Shown: positions 43,619-52,960, counted from the stretch's first letter. The stretch is 64,000 nucleotides of DNA from Micromonospora saelicesensis (GCF_900091575.1 NZ_FMCR01000011.1:47609-111608); one strand, 5' to 3'. Notes: generated from the sequence alone by a model not told the origin. Program-made: numbers and translations.

Positions 43619-43680
43619 GACATGTCGGATGTGGAGGGTGGAGGGTCACCGCCAGCCGGCGCTGGCCGAAGGCAGCGCGG

Positions 43681-45681
43681 TCAGGGGTGCGAGTGCGAGT
43701 GGCCCGACGGGACCTTCATGCCGTTGCCGCCCAGCGGGGTGAGCGGCAGCAGCTTCTTGCCGGTGGGGCCGATCTGGATCTCGGTGTCCATCGATGGGCA
43801 GACGCCGCAGTCGAAGCAGGGCGTCCACCGGCAGTCGTCCTGCTCGAACTCGCTGAACGAGTCCTGCCAGTCCTGCCAGAGCCAGTCCTTGTCCAGGCCC
43901 GAGTCGAGGTGGTCCCAGGGCAGGACCTCCAGCTCGTCGCGCTGACGGGTGGTGTACCAGTCGAGGTCCACCCCGAACGCGGGCAGCGTCTCGGCCGCCG
44001 CGTCCACCCAGCGCTGGTACGAGAAGTGCTCGCTCCACCCGTCGAACCGGCCGCCGTTCTCCCAGACCTTGCGGATGACCGAACCGACCCGGCGGTCACC
44101 CCTGGAGAGCAGCCCTTCGATGAGCGACGGCTCACCGTCGTGGTAGCGGTAGCCGATGGCCCGGCCCAGCGAGCGGTCCGCGTTGATGGCCTGCTTGAGG
44201 ATCTTGAGCCGGTGGTCGATGACCTCCGGACGGTCCATCGCGGCCCACTGGAACGGGGTGTGCGGCTTCGGCACGAACCCGCCGATGGAGACCGTGCAGC
44301 GGATGTCCTTGGAGCCGGTCGCGGCCCGGCCGGCCCTGATCACCTCGTGGGCCATCTCGGCGATCTCGAGGACGTCCTCGTCGGTCTCGGTGGGCAGGCC
44401 GCACATGAAGTAGAGCTTCACCTGCCGCCACCCGTTGGTGTACGCGGTGACGACCGTACGGATCAGGTCTTCCTTCGACACCATCTTGTTGATGACCTTG
44501 CGGATCCGCTCCGACCCGCCCTCCGGGGCGAAGGTCAGGCCGGTACGCCGCCCGTTGCGGGACAACTCCTGGGCGAGGTCGATGTTGAAGGCGTCCACCC
44601 GGGTCGAGGGCAGCGACAGCGAAACGTTCGTGCCCTCGTACTGCTGGGCGAGGCCCGAGCACATGTCGCCGATCTCGGAGTGGTCCGCCGAGGAGAGCGA
44701 CAGCAGGCCGACCTCGGAGAAGCCGGAGAACTCCAGGCCCTCGCGAACCATCTGCGCGACAGTGGTGATCGACCGCTCGCGCACCGGGCGGGTGATCATC
44801 CCGGCCTGGCAGAATCGGCAACCCCGGGTGCAGCCCCGGAAGATCTCCACCGCGTACCGCTCGTGCACCGTCTCGGCCAGCGGAACGAGGGGCTTCTTCG
44901 GGTACGGCCAGGCGTCCAGGTCCATCGTCGTGCGCTTGTGCACCCGGAACGGCACGTCCGCCCGGTTCGGTACGACCCGCTGGATCCGGCCGTCTGGCAG
45001 GTAGTCGACGTCGTAGAAGCGCGGCACGTAGACGCTCTCGGTGCGGGCCAGCCGCAGCAGCAGTTCGTCGCGGCCGCCCGGCGAGCCCTCGGCCTTCCAC
45101 TCCCGGACGATCGCGGTGATCTCCAGGACCGCCTCCTCGCCGTCGCCGAGCACCGCGGCGTCGATGAAGTCGGCGATCGGCTCCGGGTTGAACGCGGCGT
45201 GCCCGCCGGCCACGATCACCGGGTCGGCGTCGGTGCGGTCGGCCGCCAGCATCGGGATGCCGGCCAGGTCGATCGCGGTGAGCATGTTGGTGTAACCCAG
45301 CTCGGTGGAGAAGGAGATGCCGAACACGTCGAACCCGCGCACCGCCCGGTGCGCGTCGACGGTGAACTGCGGCACGCCGTGCTTGCGCATCAGCGTCTCC
45401 AGGTCCGGCCAGACCGCGTACGTCCGCTCGGCGAGGGTGTCGGGCAGCTCGTTGAGCACCTCGTAGAGGATCTGCACGCCCTGGTTGGGCAGGCCCACCT
45501 CGTAGGCGTCGGGATACATCAGCGCCCAACGCACGGTCGCGGCGTCCCAGTCCTTCGTCACCGCACCCAACTCGCCCCCGACGTACTGGATGGGCTTGGA
45601 GACCTGGGGTAGCAGCGGCTCGAGCTGGGACCACACGGAGTTGGTCGCGGCCGGGCGCGGCGTCGTGGACGGGGCACTCAT
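43681..45681 (-). CDS. TIGR03960 B12-binding radical SAM protein
   Basis: 666 residues. An N-terminal cobalamin-binding-like domain includes VAGGHAAFNPEPIADFIDAAVLGDGEEAV. The radical SAM cluster motif is CTRGCRFC (C-x3... spacing C-x3-C-x2-C) near 285, followed by LLSLSSADHS and TFAPEGGSERIRKVINK. A C-terminal extension holds CRWTPCFDCGVC, suited to an extra iron-sulfur or zinc site, and a His-rich tail. ATG 45681 is used; a start 9 bp earlier is possible, and no clear ribosome site is seen. Its usual partner is the TIGR03936 protein. Confidence 0.95.
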   Translation of the reverse strand: MSAPSTTPRPAATNSVWSQLEPLLPQVSKPIQYVGGELGAVTKDWDAATVRWALMYPDAYEVGLPNQGVQILYEVLNELPDTLAERTYAVWPDLETLMRKHGVPQFTVDAHRAVRGFDVFGISFSTELGYTNMLTAIDLAGIPMLAADRTDADPVIVAGGHAAFNPEPIADFIDAAVLGDGEEAVLEITAIVREWKAEGSPGGRDELLLRLARTESVYVPRFYDVDYLPDGRIQRVVPNRADVPFRVHKRTTMDLDAWPYPKKPLVPLAETVHERYAVEIFRGCTRGCRFCQAGMITRPVRERSITTVAQMVREGLEFSGFSEVGLLSLSSADHSEIGDMCSGLAQQYEGTNVSLSLPSTRVDAFNIDLAQELSRNGRRTGLTFAPEGGSERIRKVINKMVSKEDLIRTVVTAYTNGWRQVKLYFMCGLPTETDEDVLEIAEMAHEVIRAGRAATGSKDIRCTVSIGGFVPKPHTPFQWAAMDRPEVIDHRLKILKQAINADRSLGRAIGYRYHDGEPSLIEGLLSRGDRRVGSVIRKVWENGGRFDGWSEHFSYQRWVDAAAETLPAFGVDLDWYTTRQRDELEVLPWDHLDSGLDKDWLWQDWQDSFSEFEQDDCRWTPCFDCGVCPSMDTEIQIGPTGKKLLPLTPLGGNGMKVPSGHSHSHP

Positions 45682-45788
45682 GATGCCCAAGGGTACGCGT
45701 TCGTCCGGCGGCGATCGCGCGCACGCCCGATCGGCGTTGGTGGCGGCGCGGTACTAACCTCGGATCGGCGCGAGAGGAGATTGCCGCG

Positions 45789-47117
45789 ATGCCGGAGCCC
45801 CAGCCGGGAGCACGGCCGGCCGACGGGAGCACGCCAGGCGCGGAGCCGGAGCGGGACCGGGCGGTCGCCGACGAGCCGACCTCCCCACCCGTACCCCCGG
45901 ACCAGCCGGAACCCTCGGACCAGCCGGAACCCCCGGGCGAGTCAGAACCTCCGGGCCAGCCGGAACCCCCGGATCCCTCGGACCAGCCGGAAGCCCCGGG
46001 CCCGCCAGAACCCTCGGACCAGCCGAAGCCTGCCGCGACCGCGGAGGTGCCGGCGCCCAGGTGGAGCGGTTCGGCCCCGGTGCCACCGCCGCTGCCCCGC
46101 CGACCCGTCTGGGGCGAGTCGGCCGAGCCGACCCCTCCCCCGCCGGTGGCCGTCGGGCCGCCGGAGCACCAGACCCCGGTCGACCCGTGGGCCGGCGTGG
46201 ACACCGGCGGCTGGGACCTGCCCTCCGCCGAACTGCCCCCGCTGCCGCCCACGATTTCGTATCCGACGCCGCCGGACACCCGGCAGTGGTCCGGGCCGCC
46301 CGCTCCTCCGGCCGTATCGCGGGACACCCGGCAGTGGTCCGGGCCGCCCGCTTCCCCGGCCGGGCCGCACCCGGTGCCGCCGCCGGCCGCCCCGAGCGCA
46401 CCGCGGGCCATCGGACCCATGGTTCCGGCCCGGCCGATGTCGCCACCCGCACCACCCGCGCCGCCGAAGGTGCCGAAGCAGCGCCGGGGTCGGCGATCCA
46501 CCGCGCCACCGACGCCACCGCCCGGCTGGCAGGCCCCCAAGGGGTACGTGCCGGTCCCGGTACGCCGACGACGCCGCTGGCCGTGGCTGCTGCTGCTCAC
46601 CCTGGCCTGCTGCTGTGGCTGCCCCGCCTACTACGGGTTCCCGATCTCGGCCCAGTACCCGGCGCGCGCGACAGTGCCCGTCCAGGTGGACGACCTCAGC
46701 CTGCGACAGGACAGCCGCAGCACGGAGACGGCCAAGAAGTTGGAGGGCGAGGTACGCAAGGAGCACTGGCTCGCCGAGGACACGTTCGCCGGCGTCTACG
46801 CCACGACGAGCGGCAAGCGGGTGACGGTCTTCGGCGGCACCGGCTTCCGGCTGAGCCCGGAGTCGGACGCGGAGGCCGAGATCAGCCGGCTCACCGAGCG
46901 GTACGCGTTGGATGCCCCGGAGAGCGTGGACACCGGTGTGCGGGGCAGGCACGAACGGTGCGCGGTGGGTAGCGCCGACGGCAGTGCCGTGGTGGTCTGC
47001 ACGTCGGTCGACCACGGCAGCATCGCCACCGGCGTGTTCACCCGGCTCTCCGTCGCCGACAGTGCCGAACTGCTGGGCACCCTGCGCGCCCAGATCGTCC
47101 AACCCGAGCGGGGCTGA
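45789..47117 (+). CDS. Pro-rich membrane-anchored protein with C-x12-C-x3-DHGS domain
   Basis: 442 residues. The first ~265 are disordered and Pro-rich, with repeats of (S/P)DQPEP and two copies of DTRQWSGPPA. One transmembrane helix (about 270-288, WPWLLLLTLACCCGC) follows a run of Arg. The outer domain of ~150 residues contains VTVFGGTGFRLSPE and ends C-x12-C-x3-DHGS. The same domain is present in the protein at 62625-63311, so the two are paralogues in an unnamed family. The Pro-rich inner tail suggests protein binding in the cytoplasm. GAGGAG precedes ATG 45789. Function unknown. Confidence 0.8.
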   Translation: MPEPQPGARPADGSTPGAEPERDRAVADEPTSPPVPPDQPEPSDQPEPPGESEPPGQPEPPDPSDQPEAPGPPEPSDQPKPAATAEVPAPRWSGSAPVPPPLPRRPVWGESAEPTPPPPVAVGPPEHQTPVDPWAGVDTGGWDLPSAELPPLPPTISYPTPPDTRQWSGPPAPPAVSRDTRQWSGPPASPAGPHPVPPPAAPSAPRAIGPMVPARPMSPPAPPAPPKVPKQRRGRRSTAPPTPPPGWQAPKGYVPVPVRRRRRWPWLLLLTLACCCGCPAYYGFPISAQYPARATVPVQVDDLSLRQDSRSTETAKKLEGEVRKEHWLAEDTFAGVYATTSGKRVTVFGGTGFRLSPESDAEAEISRLTERYALDAPESVDTGVRGRHERCAVGSADGSAVVVCTSVDHGSIATGVFTRLSVADSAELLGTLRAQIVQPERG

Positions 47118-47237
47118 TCCGCACCCCGCCGGCCGGGGTGCGGTGATCCGCACCCGGGGCGCTCGGCCCGCGCGGCACGCGCACCAGCGGCAGCAGCCGT
47201 GACGTAGCGTCACGCGCCACGGCAAGGCCACAAGGCA

Positions 47238-47289
47238 AAAGGCGCTATACCTCTGAGTCATATTTATGACTCAGAGGTATAGCGCCTTT
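47238..47289. terminator. 52-bp near-perfect palindrome between convergent genes
   Basis: Arms of 25 nt (47238-47262 and 47265-47289) are exact complements separated by only TT. The centre is CTGAGTCATATTTATGACTCAG, AT-rich for this genome, and the arm ends give AAAGGCG on one side and GCGCCTTT on the other. Placed between the convergent genes ending at 47117 and 47386, it can end transcription in both directions. Its length and symmetry exceed those of the other terminators here. The remainder of 47118-47385 shows no gene. Confidence 0.75.
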
Positions 47290-47385
47290 GAGAGCGGGTG
47301 CCTCCCGGCCGCGAGGCCAGGGGGCGGGAGGCCCCTCGACCACGTGCCGGGCGGCTGATTGACGGGCAGGGTGTGCCCGACGGGG

Positions 47386-48075
47386 TCAGGCGTCGCGGGT
47401 CGGGTCCGGGTGGGCGCGCGGCGGGGCGTAGCGGGGCACGTACTCCTGGCCGGTGAGCTTCTGGATCTCACTCATCAGCTCGTCGGTCATCTGCCGCAGC
47501 GAGGTGCGGTCGTCCGGTCGGCCGGTGAAGTCCAGCGGCTTGCCGAATCGAACCGTGATCTTGGCAGTGCCCGGCCGGGGCACCCGGGCACCGATCGGCT
47601 GCGCCTTGTCCGTGCCGATCATGCCGACCGGGATGATCGGCACGCCGGCCGAGATCGCCAGCCGGGCCGCGCCGGTCCGCCCCCGGTAGAGCTTGCCGTC
47701 CGGCGAGCGGGTGCCCTCCGGGTAGACCACCACCAGGTCACCGCCCTTGAGCGCCGGGATCGCCGCGTCGAACGCGGACAGCGCCGCCCGGCCACCGGCC
47801 CGCTCGACCGGGATCGCACCCAGGCCGGTGAGGACGAACTTGGAGATCGCACCCTTCACGCCGGTGCCCTTGAAATATTCCGACTTGGCCCAGAACGCCA
47901 GGTGCCGGGGCACGACCGTGCCGAGGAACAACTCGTCGGCCACCGAGAGGTGGTTGCCGGCGAAGACCGCGCCACCGATCTCCGGCACGTGTTCCAGCCC
48001 CTCCACGGTCGGGCGGAACGCCAACCGCAGCGTGGGCGCCACGGTGAGCTTGCCGATGGTGTAGAGCAGGGGCAC
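47386..48075 (-). CDS. Lysophospholipid acyltransferase (PlsC family)
   Basis: 229 residues. Acyltransferase motifs in order: NHLSVADELFL (HX4D, about 41-51), GAIPVERAGG, VVVYPEGTRSPDGKLYRGRTG and VPIIPVGMIGTD. It transfers an acyl chain to a lysophospholipid, probably 1-acylglycerol 3-phosphate, at the membrane. ATG 48075 with GGAGGA 5-10 nt before it. It stands alone, about 100 bp downstream of ileS. Confidence 0.94.
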   Translation of the reverse strand: MPLLYTIGKLTVAPTLRLAFRPTVEGLEHVPEIGGAVFAGNHLSVADELFLGTVVPRHLAFWAKSEYFKGTGVKGAISKFVLTGLGAIPVERAGGRAALSAFDAAIPALKGGDLVVVYPEGTRSPDGKLYRGRTGAARLAISAGVPIIPVGMIGTDKAQPIGARVPRPGTAKITVRFGKPLDFTGRPDDRTSLRQMTDELMSEIQKLTGQEYVPRYAPPRAHPDPTRDA

Positions 48076-48180
48076 TGGTCCTCCGGCAGATCAGGTGCGA
48101 ACAGGCGGTGTCACGGTAGCGGACGCCTCCACACCTCCCGGACGGAGGTGGTGAGGCGCCCGCACCCTGGCGATGGTCCG

Positions 48181-51100
48181 TTATACCCGGCGGACGACCA
48201 CCGTTACCGGCTCACCATCGCCGACCTCGCCGGCGAAGCCATCCGGGCCCTCGGCGAAGTCCACCGAGTCGGCCAGCACCTCCGCGGAGACGAAGTCGAC
48301 GTACGCGGACACCGCCGCGCGTACCTCGTCGGACGCCGACACCGACACCACGATCCGGTCCGAGACATCCAGGTTGGCGTCCCGGCGGGCCTGCTGCACC
48401 ACCCGCACCACGTCGCGGGCAAGCCCCTCGGCGGCCAACTGCGGGGTGACATCGGTGTCCAGCACCACCACGCCCTCGCCGCCGGGCAGCGGCGCGGAGT
48501 GCTCCGCGTCGGCGGCGACCAGGCGCAACTCGTACTCACCCTCGGCGAGGGTGACGCCGGCGGCCACCGGGGCGCCGTCGACCAGCTCCCACTCGCCCGC
48601 CTTGACCGCCTTGATCACCTGCTGCACCTGCTTGCCGACCCGCGGGCCGAGCGCCCGGGGCACCACCGTCAACACCTGCTCGCAGTACGCGGACAGCTCC
48701 GCGCTGAACTCCACATCCTTCACGTTGACCTCGTCGGCGACCAGGTCGGCGAACGGCCGCAGCTGCTCCGCGGCCGGCGAGGCCACGGTCAGCTTCGACA
48801 GCGGCAGTCGCACCCGCAGTCCCTTGGCCTTGCGCAGCGACAGCGCCGCCGAGGCGACCGCCCGGACGTTGTCCATCGCGGCGACCAGGTCGTGGTCGGC
48901 CGGGAACTCGCTCGCCTCCGGCCAGTCGGTCAGGTGCACCGAACGCTCCCCGGTCAGGCCACGCCAGATCTCCTCAGCCGTCAGCGGCGCGAGCGGCGCC
49001 ACCACCCGGCAGAGGGTCTCCAGCACCGTCGACAGGGTGTCGAAGGCGTTGGCGTCACCGGACCAGAACCGGTCCCGGGACCGGCGCACGTACCAGTTGG
49101 TCAACGCGTCCAGGTAGGACCGGACGGTGGCGCAGGCACCGGAGATGTCGTACGCGTCCATCTGCGCGCCGACCGTGGACACCAGCTCGTTCGTCTTCGC
49201 CAGCACGTACCGGTCGAGCAGGTGGGTGGAGTCGGTGCGTCGCCGCGCCTGGTACCCGTCGGCGTTGGCGTAGAGCGTGAAGAAGTACCACACGTTCCAC
49301 AGCGGCAGCAGCACCTGCCGGACGGCGTCGCGGATGCCCGCCTCGGTGACCGCCATGTCCCCACCGCGCAGCACCGGCGAGGACATCAGCATCCAGCGCA
49401 TCGCGTCCGAGCCGTACGCGTCGAAGACGTGGTACACGTCCGGGTAGTTGCGCAGGCTCTTGGACATCTTGCGCCCGTCCGAGCCGAGCAGGATGCCGTG
49501 GCTCAGGCAGTTGCGGAACGCCGGCCGGTCGAACAGCGCGGTGGCCAGCACGTGCATCGTGTAGAACCAGCCGCGAGTCTGCCCGATGTACTCGACGATG
49601 AAGTCACCCGGGTAGTGGTGCTCGAACCAGTCGGCGTTCTCGAACGGGTAGTGCACCTGGGCGAACGGCATCGACCCGGACTCGAACCAGCAGTCCAGCA
49701 CCTCCGGCACCCGGCGCATCATCGACTGCCCGGTCGGGTCGTCCGGGTTGGGGCGGACCAGGTCGTCCACCGCCGGCCGGTGCAGGTCGGTCAGGCGTAC
49801 GCCGAAGTCCCGCTCGATGTCGGCCAGCGAACCGTAGACGTCCAGGCGCGGGTAGTTCGGGTCGTCGGACTTCCACGCCGGGATCGGCGAGCCCCAGAAC
49901 CGGTTCCGACTGATCGACCAGTCCCGGGCGTTGGCCAGCCACTTGCCGAACGAGCCGTCCTTGATGTGGCCGGGCGTCCAGTTGATCTCCTGGTTCAGCT
50001 CGACCATCCGGTCCCGGAACTGCGTCACCGCGACGAACCACGACGACACCGCCTTGTAGACCAGCGGGGTGTCGCATCGCCAGCAGTGCGGGTACGAGTG
50101 GGTGTAGGTGTCCTGCTTGAGCACCACCCCCCGGTCCTTCAGCTCCCGGATCACCGGCTTGTTGACGTCGAAGACCTGCTCACCCTGGTACGGCGGGACC
50201 AGCGCGGTGAACCGGGTGTGGTCGTCCACAGTGACGATGGTGGGGATGCCTGCGGCGTTGCAGACGTTCTGGTCATCCTCACCGAAGGCCGGGGCCAGGT
50301 GCACGATCCCGGTGCCGTCCTCGGTGGTGACGAACTCCGCGCCGAGCACCTGGTAGGCGTTCTCCCCGGCCTGCTCGACGAGGAAGTCGAACAGCGGCGT
50401 GTAGCGGCGTCCGGCCAGGTCCCGGCCGTACACCGTGCCGACCTGCTCGTAGCCCTCCAGCTCCTTGGCGTACGCGGCCAGCCGCGCCGCCCCCACCAGG
50501 TAGCGGTCGGCGTCGTGTTCGAGCACCGCGTACTCGATGTCGGGCCCGACGGCGAGCGCCAGGTTCGACGGCAGGGTCCACGGCGTGGTGGTCCAGACGC
50601 CCAGTTTGACCGGCCCGCGCACCAGTTCCGGCGCGGACTCGTCGGCGGTCAGCTCGAACCACACCGACAGGGTGGGGTCGTGCCGGTCCCGGTAGACGTC
50701 GTCCATCCGGGTCTCGGTGTTCGACAGCGGCGTCTCACAGCGCCAGCAGTACGCCAGCACCCGGAAGCCCTCGTAGATCAGACCCTTGTCGTGCAGGGTC
50801 TTGAAGGCCCACATGACGCTTTCCATGTAGTCCAGGTCGAGGGTCTTGTAGTCGTTGGTGAAGTCGACCCAGCGGGCCTGCCGGTTGATGTACCGCTCCC
50901 AGTCCTGGGTGAACTCCAGCACCGAGGTACGGCACGCCTCGTTGAACCGGTCCACGCCCAGGTCGATGATCTCCGCCTTGCTCGTGATGCCGAGCTGCTT
51001 CTCGGCCACCACCTCGGCGGGCAGGCCGTGGCAGTCCCAGCCGAAGCGCCGCTCGACGTGCCGGCCGCGCATGGTCTGGTAGCGCGGCACCACGTCCTTG

Positions 51101-51327
51101 ACGTAGCCGGTGAAGAGGTGACCGTAGTGCGGCAGGCCGTTGGCGAACGGCGGGCCGTCGTAGAAGACGTACTCGTTCTTGCCGTCCGTGCCGGCAGGGC
51201 GGGCCTCGATGCTGGCCTCGAAGGTCTTGTCGGCCGTCCAGTGCTCCAGCACCCGGCGCTCGACCGCGGGCAGGTCCGGGCTCGCCGGCACACCGGCGGC
51301 GGTCGGGTCGTGCAACGGATAGGCCAT
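48181..51327 (-). CDS. ileS: Isoleucyl-tRNA synthetase
   Basis: 1048 residues, the longer IleS type found in Actinobacteria and eukaryotes. HIGH-type motif in NGLPHYGHLFTGYVKD near 52, editing domain (WTTTPWTLPSNLA), KMSKS in DGRKMSKSLRNYPDV near 617, and an anticodon domain with a C-terminal extension. ATG 51327 follows GGAGAGCGACCCCC. Controlled by the T-box leader upstream. Confidence 0.97.
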   Translation of the reverse strand: MAYPLHDPTAAGVPASPDLPAVERRVLEHWTADKTFEASIEARPAGTDGKNEYVFYDGPPFANGLPHYGHLFTGYVKDVVPRYQTMRGRHVERRFGWDCHGLPAEVVAEKQLGITSKAEIIDLGVDRFNEACRTSVLEFTQDWERYINRQARWVDFTNDYKTLDLDYMESVMWAFKTLHDKGLIYEGFRVLAYCWRCETPLSNTETRMDDVYRDRHDPTLSVWFELTADESAPELVRGPVKLGVWTTTPWTLPSNLALAVGPDIEYAVLEHDADRYLVGAARLAAYAKELEGYEQVGTVYGRDLAGRRYTPLFDFLVEQAGENAYQVLGAEFVTTEDGTGIVHLAPAFGEDDQNVCNAAGIPTIVTVDDHTRFTALVPPYQGEQVFDVNKPVIRELKDRGVVLKQDTYTHSYPHCWRCDTPLVYKAVSSWFVAVTQFRDRMVELNQEINWTPGHIKDGSFGKWLANARDWSISRNRFWGSPIPAWKSDDPNYPRLDVYGSLADIERDFGVRLTDLHRPAVDDLVRPNPDDPTGQSMMRRVPEVLDCWFESGSMPFAQVHYPFENADWFEHHYPGDFIVEYIGQTRGWFYTMHVLATALFDRPAFRNCLSHGILLGSDGRKMSKSLRNYPDVYHVFDAYGSDAMRWMLMSSPVLRGGDMAVTEAGIRDAVRQVLLPLWNVWYFFTLYANADGYQARRRTDSTHLLDRYVLAKTNELVSTVGAQMDAYDISGACATVRSYLDALTNWYVRRSRDRFWSGDANAFDTLSTVLETLCRVVAPLAPLTAEEIWRGLTGERSVHLTDWPEASEFPADHDLVAAMDNVRAVASAALSLRKAKGLRVRLPLSKLTVASPAAEQLRPFADLVADEVNVKDVEFSAELSAYCEQVLTVVPRALGPRVGKQVQQVIKAVKAGEWELVDGAPVAAGVTLAEGEYELRLVAADAEHSAPLPGGEGVVVLDTDVTPQLAAEGLARDVVRVVQQARRDANLDVSDRIVVSVSASDEVRAAVSAYVDFVSAEVLADSVDFAEGPDGFAGEVGDGEPVTVVVRRV

Positions 51328-51344
51328 CGGGGGTCGCTCTCCTC

Positions 51345-51590
51345 ATGCAGCTCACTCAACGTGGGTCTGCGAGGACGAACCTCCGGGTACGCCTGGAACG
51401 GCGCTCCCGGGTGGCCCGCGGTACCACCCCGCTTGGCGGTCAGGATCGACCGCCCGCTCATTGTTGGCTGTGACGGGCCGCACCCGTCCGGTTCTACTGG
51501 GCCGGTTGCCCGGCTGTTCTTCCGGAGGCTCACCGGTGATGGCCGGGTCATCGCCTTACGGTGCCCAACGATACAAGACCCCACCCCCAA
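51345..51590 (-). promoter_or_regulatory. T-box riboswitch of ileS (translational type)
   Basis: On the minus strand the segment GGGGTGGTACCGCG (complement of 51417-51430) is the T-box bulge that pairs with the free CCA end of uncharged tRNA. The variable base is U, matching the A discriminator of isoleucine tRNA. Upstream a candidate specifier ATC (complement of 51538-51540) lies within CGGCCATCACCGG, fitting isoleucine. Downstream, GGGCCACCCGGGAGCGCC and CCGGAGGTTC offer alternative pairings before the ileS ribosome site, and there is no terminator U-run, as in other actinobacterial ileS T-boxes, which act on translation start. The fine secondary structure is inferred. Confidence 0.88.
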
Positions 51591-51635
51591 CCCGCCGCCG
51601 AGTGAACGCACGCGCCGGCACCCTAGGCTGTCCGG

Positions 51636-52655
51636 ATGATCCGGATCGAGTTGGACGAGCCGACGCTGGCCCGCACCCGGATCGCCACCAGCCCGCTCTG
51701 GGAGGTGCTGACCAGCCTGTTCGTGCTGCAACGCCATCCGAAAGAGGCGCCCTGGCCGTACACCGCCTGGGCGCGGCACGCACGGCGGGTGCTCGACGAG
51801 GTGCCGGCGACCGCACCGGCCCGGCTGCTGACCATCGGCCTACCCGCACCGGACTTCCTCAGCCCGGTCCCCACGTCGGCCGCGCCGACCCTGGCCGAAC
51901 AGCTCGCCGAACTGCGCGCGACGCCAGCTGAGGTGATCGCCGAGCAGATCCCCCGCTACCACGACCCGGACGACCTGCCGGGATGGCTCGGCCCGTTCGT
52001 CAGGGACCGGCGGGCCGCCCTGGACCGGCTCGCCGACGGCATCGAGGCGTATTGGGACGCGGCCATCGCGCCGTGGTGGCCGGCGATGCGGGCGGCGCTG
52101 GACGAGGAGGTGCTGCACCGGGCGCGGGCGCTCGCCGCGCACGGTCCGGACGCGTTGCTGGCCGACCTGCACGAGCGGGTGCGCTGGGAGAAGCCGGTGC
52201 TGACGCTGGTGAAGCCGTCGGAGCAGCAGTTCGCGGTGGTGGACCAACGGCTCCTGCTGATTCCACTGATCTTCTCGCAGGGAGCACTCATCTGCGCCAC
52301 CGACCATCCGGAGATAATCGCCGTCTCCTACCAGGCGCGCGGGGCGGTGGTGCTCGCCGAGGGTGGGCCCAGCTCGGCGCCCCGGGCGGCACCGGCCACG
52401 GATCGGCTGGCGGTGCTGGTCGGCCGAGGTCGTGCCCAGGTGCTGCGGGCGCTGACCCGGCCGGCGACCACCGCCGGCCTCGCGGCCACCCTGGGGCTGG
52501 CCCCGAGCACCGTCTCGGAGCAGCTCTCCGCGCTGCTCACCGCCGGTGTGGTGCACCGCCGTCGGGTGGGCCGACGGGTGCTGTACGGCCTGGAACCGGC
52601 CGGCGTGGCACTGGTGCAGCTCATCGGCGACGAGCCGGCGAGCGCCTCGGCCTGA
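51636..52655 (+). CDS. ArsR-type regulator with DUF5937-like N-terminal domain
   Basis: 339 residues. A long N-terminal domain (MIRIELDEPTLARTRIATSPLWEVLTSLFVL ...) of the kind annotated DUF5937 is followed by a C-terminal winged helix (ARVLRALTRPATTAGLAATLGLAPSTVSEQLSALLTAGVVHRRRVGRRVLY, about 268-320). Such regulators usually stand beside a transporter; here the next thing downstream is only a fragment of an ABC ATPase. ATG 51636 without a strong ribosome site. Confidence 0.88.
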   Translation: MIRIELDEPTLARTRIATSPLWEVLTSLFVLQRHPKEAPWPYTAWARHARRVLDEVPATAPARLLTIGLPAPDFLSPVPTSAAPTLAEQLAELRATPAEVIAEQIPRYHDPDDLPGWLGPFVRDRRAALDRLADGIEAYWDAAIAPWWPAMRAALDEEVLHRARALAAHGPDALLADLHERVRWEKPVLTLVKPSEQQFAVVDQRLLLIPLIFSQGALICATDHPEIIAVSYQARGAVVLAEGGPSSAPRAAPATDRLAVLVGRGRAQVLRALTRPATTAGLAATLGLAPSTVSEQLSALLTAGVVHRRRVGRRVLYGLEPAGVALVQLIGDEPASASA

Positions 52656-52746
52656 GCATTCGGCTCGATCCGAATTCGTTTCCCACCCGTCCCGGTCGCT
52701 CCTAGCGTGCGGGTCACGAACGAACACGCGATCGAGGCGGTCGGGG

Positions 52747-52875
52747 GTGCCGCAGGTACCGCAGCCGCAGGGGATGGTGGCGACCCAGCGCCGGGAGGTT
52801 CAGGCAGTCCGCGGCGTCAACCTGACGGTTGGCAACGGGGAGCTGTTCGGCCTGCTCGGGCCGAACGGCGCTGGG
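52747..52875 (+). pseudogene. ABC transporter ATPase fragment cut inside Walker A
   Basis: In one frame the sequence reads EVQAVRGVNLTVGNGELFGLLGPNGAG, the start of an ABC ATPase up to the Walker A motif. The next codon should be Lys but is His, and all ATPase resemblance ends there; 16 bp later a long inverted repeat begins (52892). About 43 codons of homology remain, from a possible GTG at 52747. I infer a deletion or an insertion of the repeat that removed the rest of the ATPase and any permease. The upstream regulator may once have controlled it. Confidence 0.75.
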
Positions 52876-52891
52876 CACCCCCAACCCCATT

Positions 52892-52960
52892 CCCGGTTGA
52901 CCATGAAGTTGTCGCCTCCCTCGTCGGCGTGTCGTGGCAACAACTTCATGATCAACCGGG
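52892..52960. repeat. Long imperfect inverted repeat after the ATPase fragment
   Basis: CCCGGTTGACCATGAAGTTGT (52892 onward) faces CCCGGTTGATCATGAAGTTGT on the other strand (from 52960), about 25 bp per arm with two or three mismatches and a 17-nt centre. The core GTTGATCATGAAGTTGT is AT-rich for this genome. It could end the convergent phoD transcript (stop 52969), but it also looks like a dispersed hairpin element. Confidence 0.75.

Noticed and set aside
47359..51639. A 1426-codon open frame on the + strand antisense to plsC and ileS
   Set aside because: It mirrors the codon structure of ileS, has no ribosome site or family resemblance, and is rich in His/Gly/Arg/Val as expected for a shadow frame in high-GC DNA.
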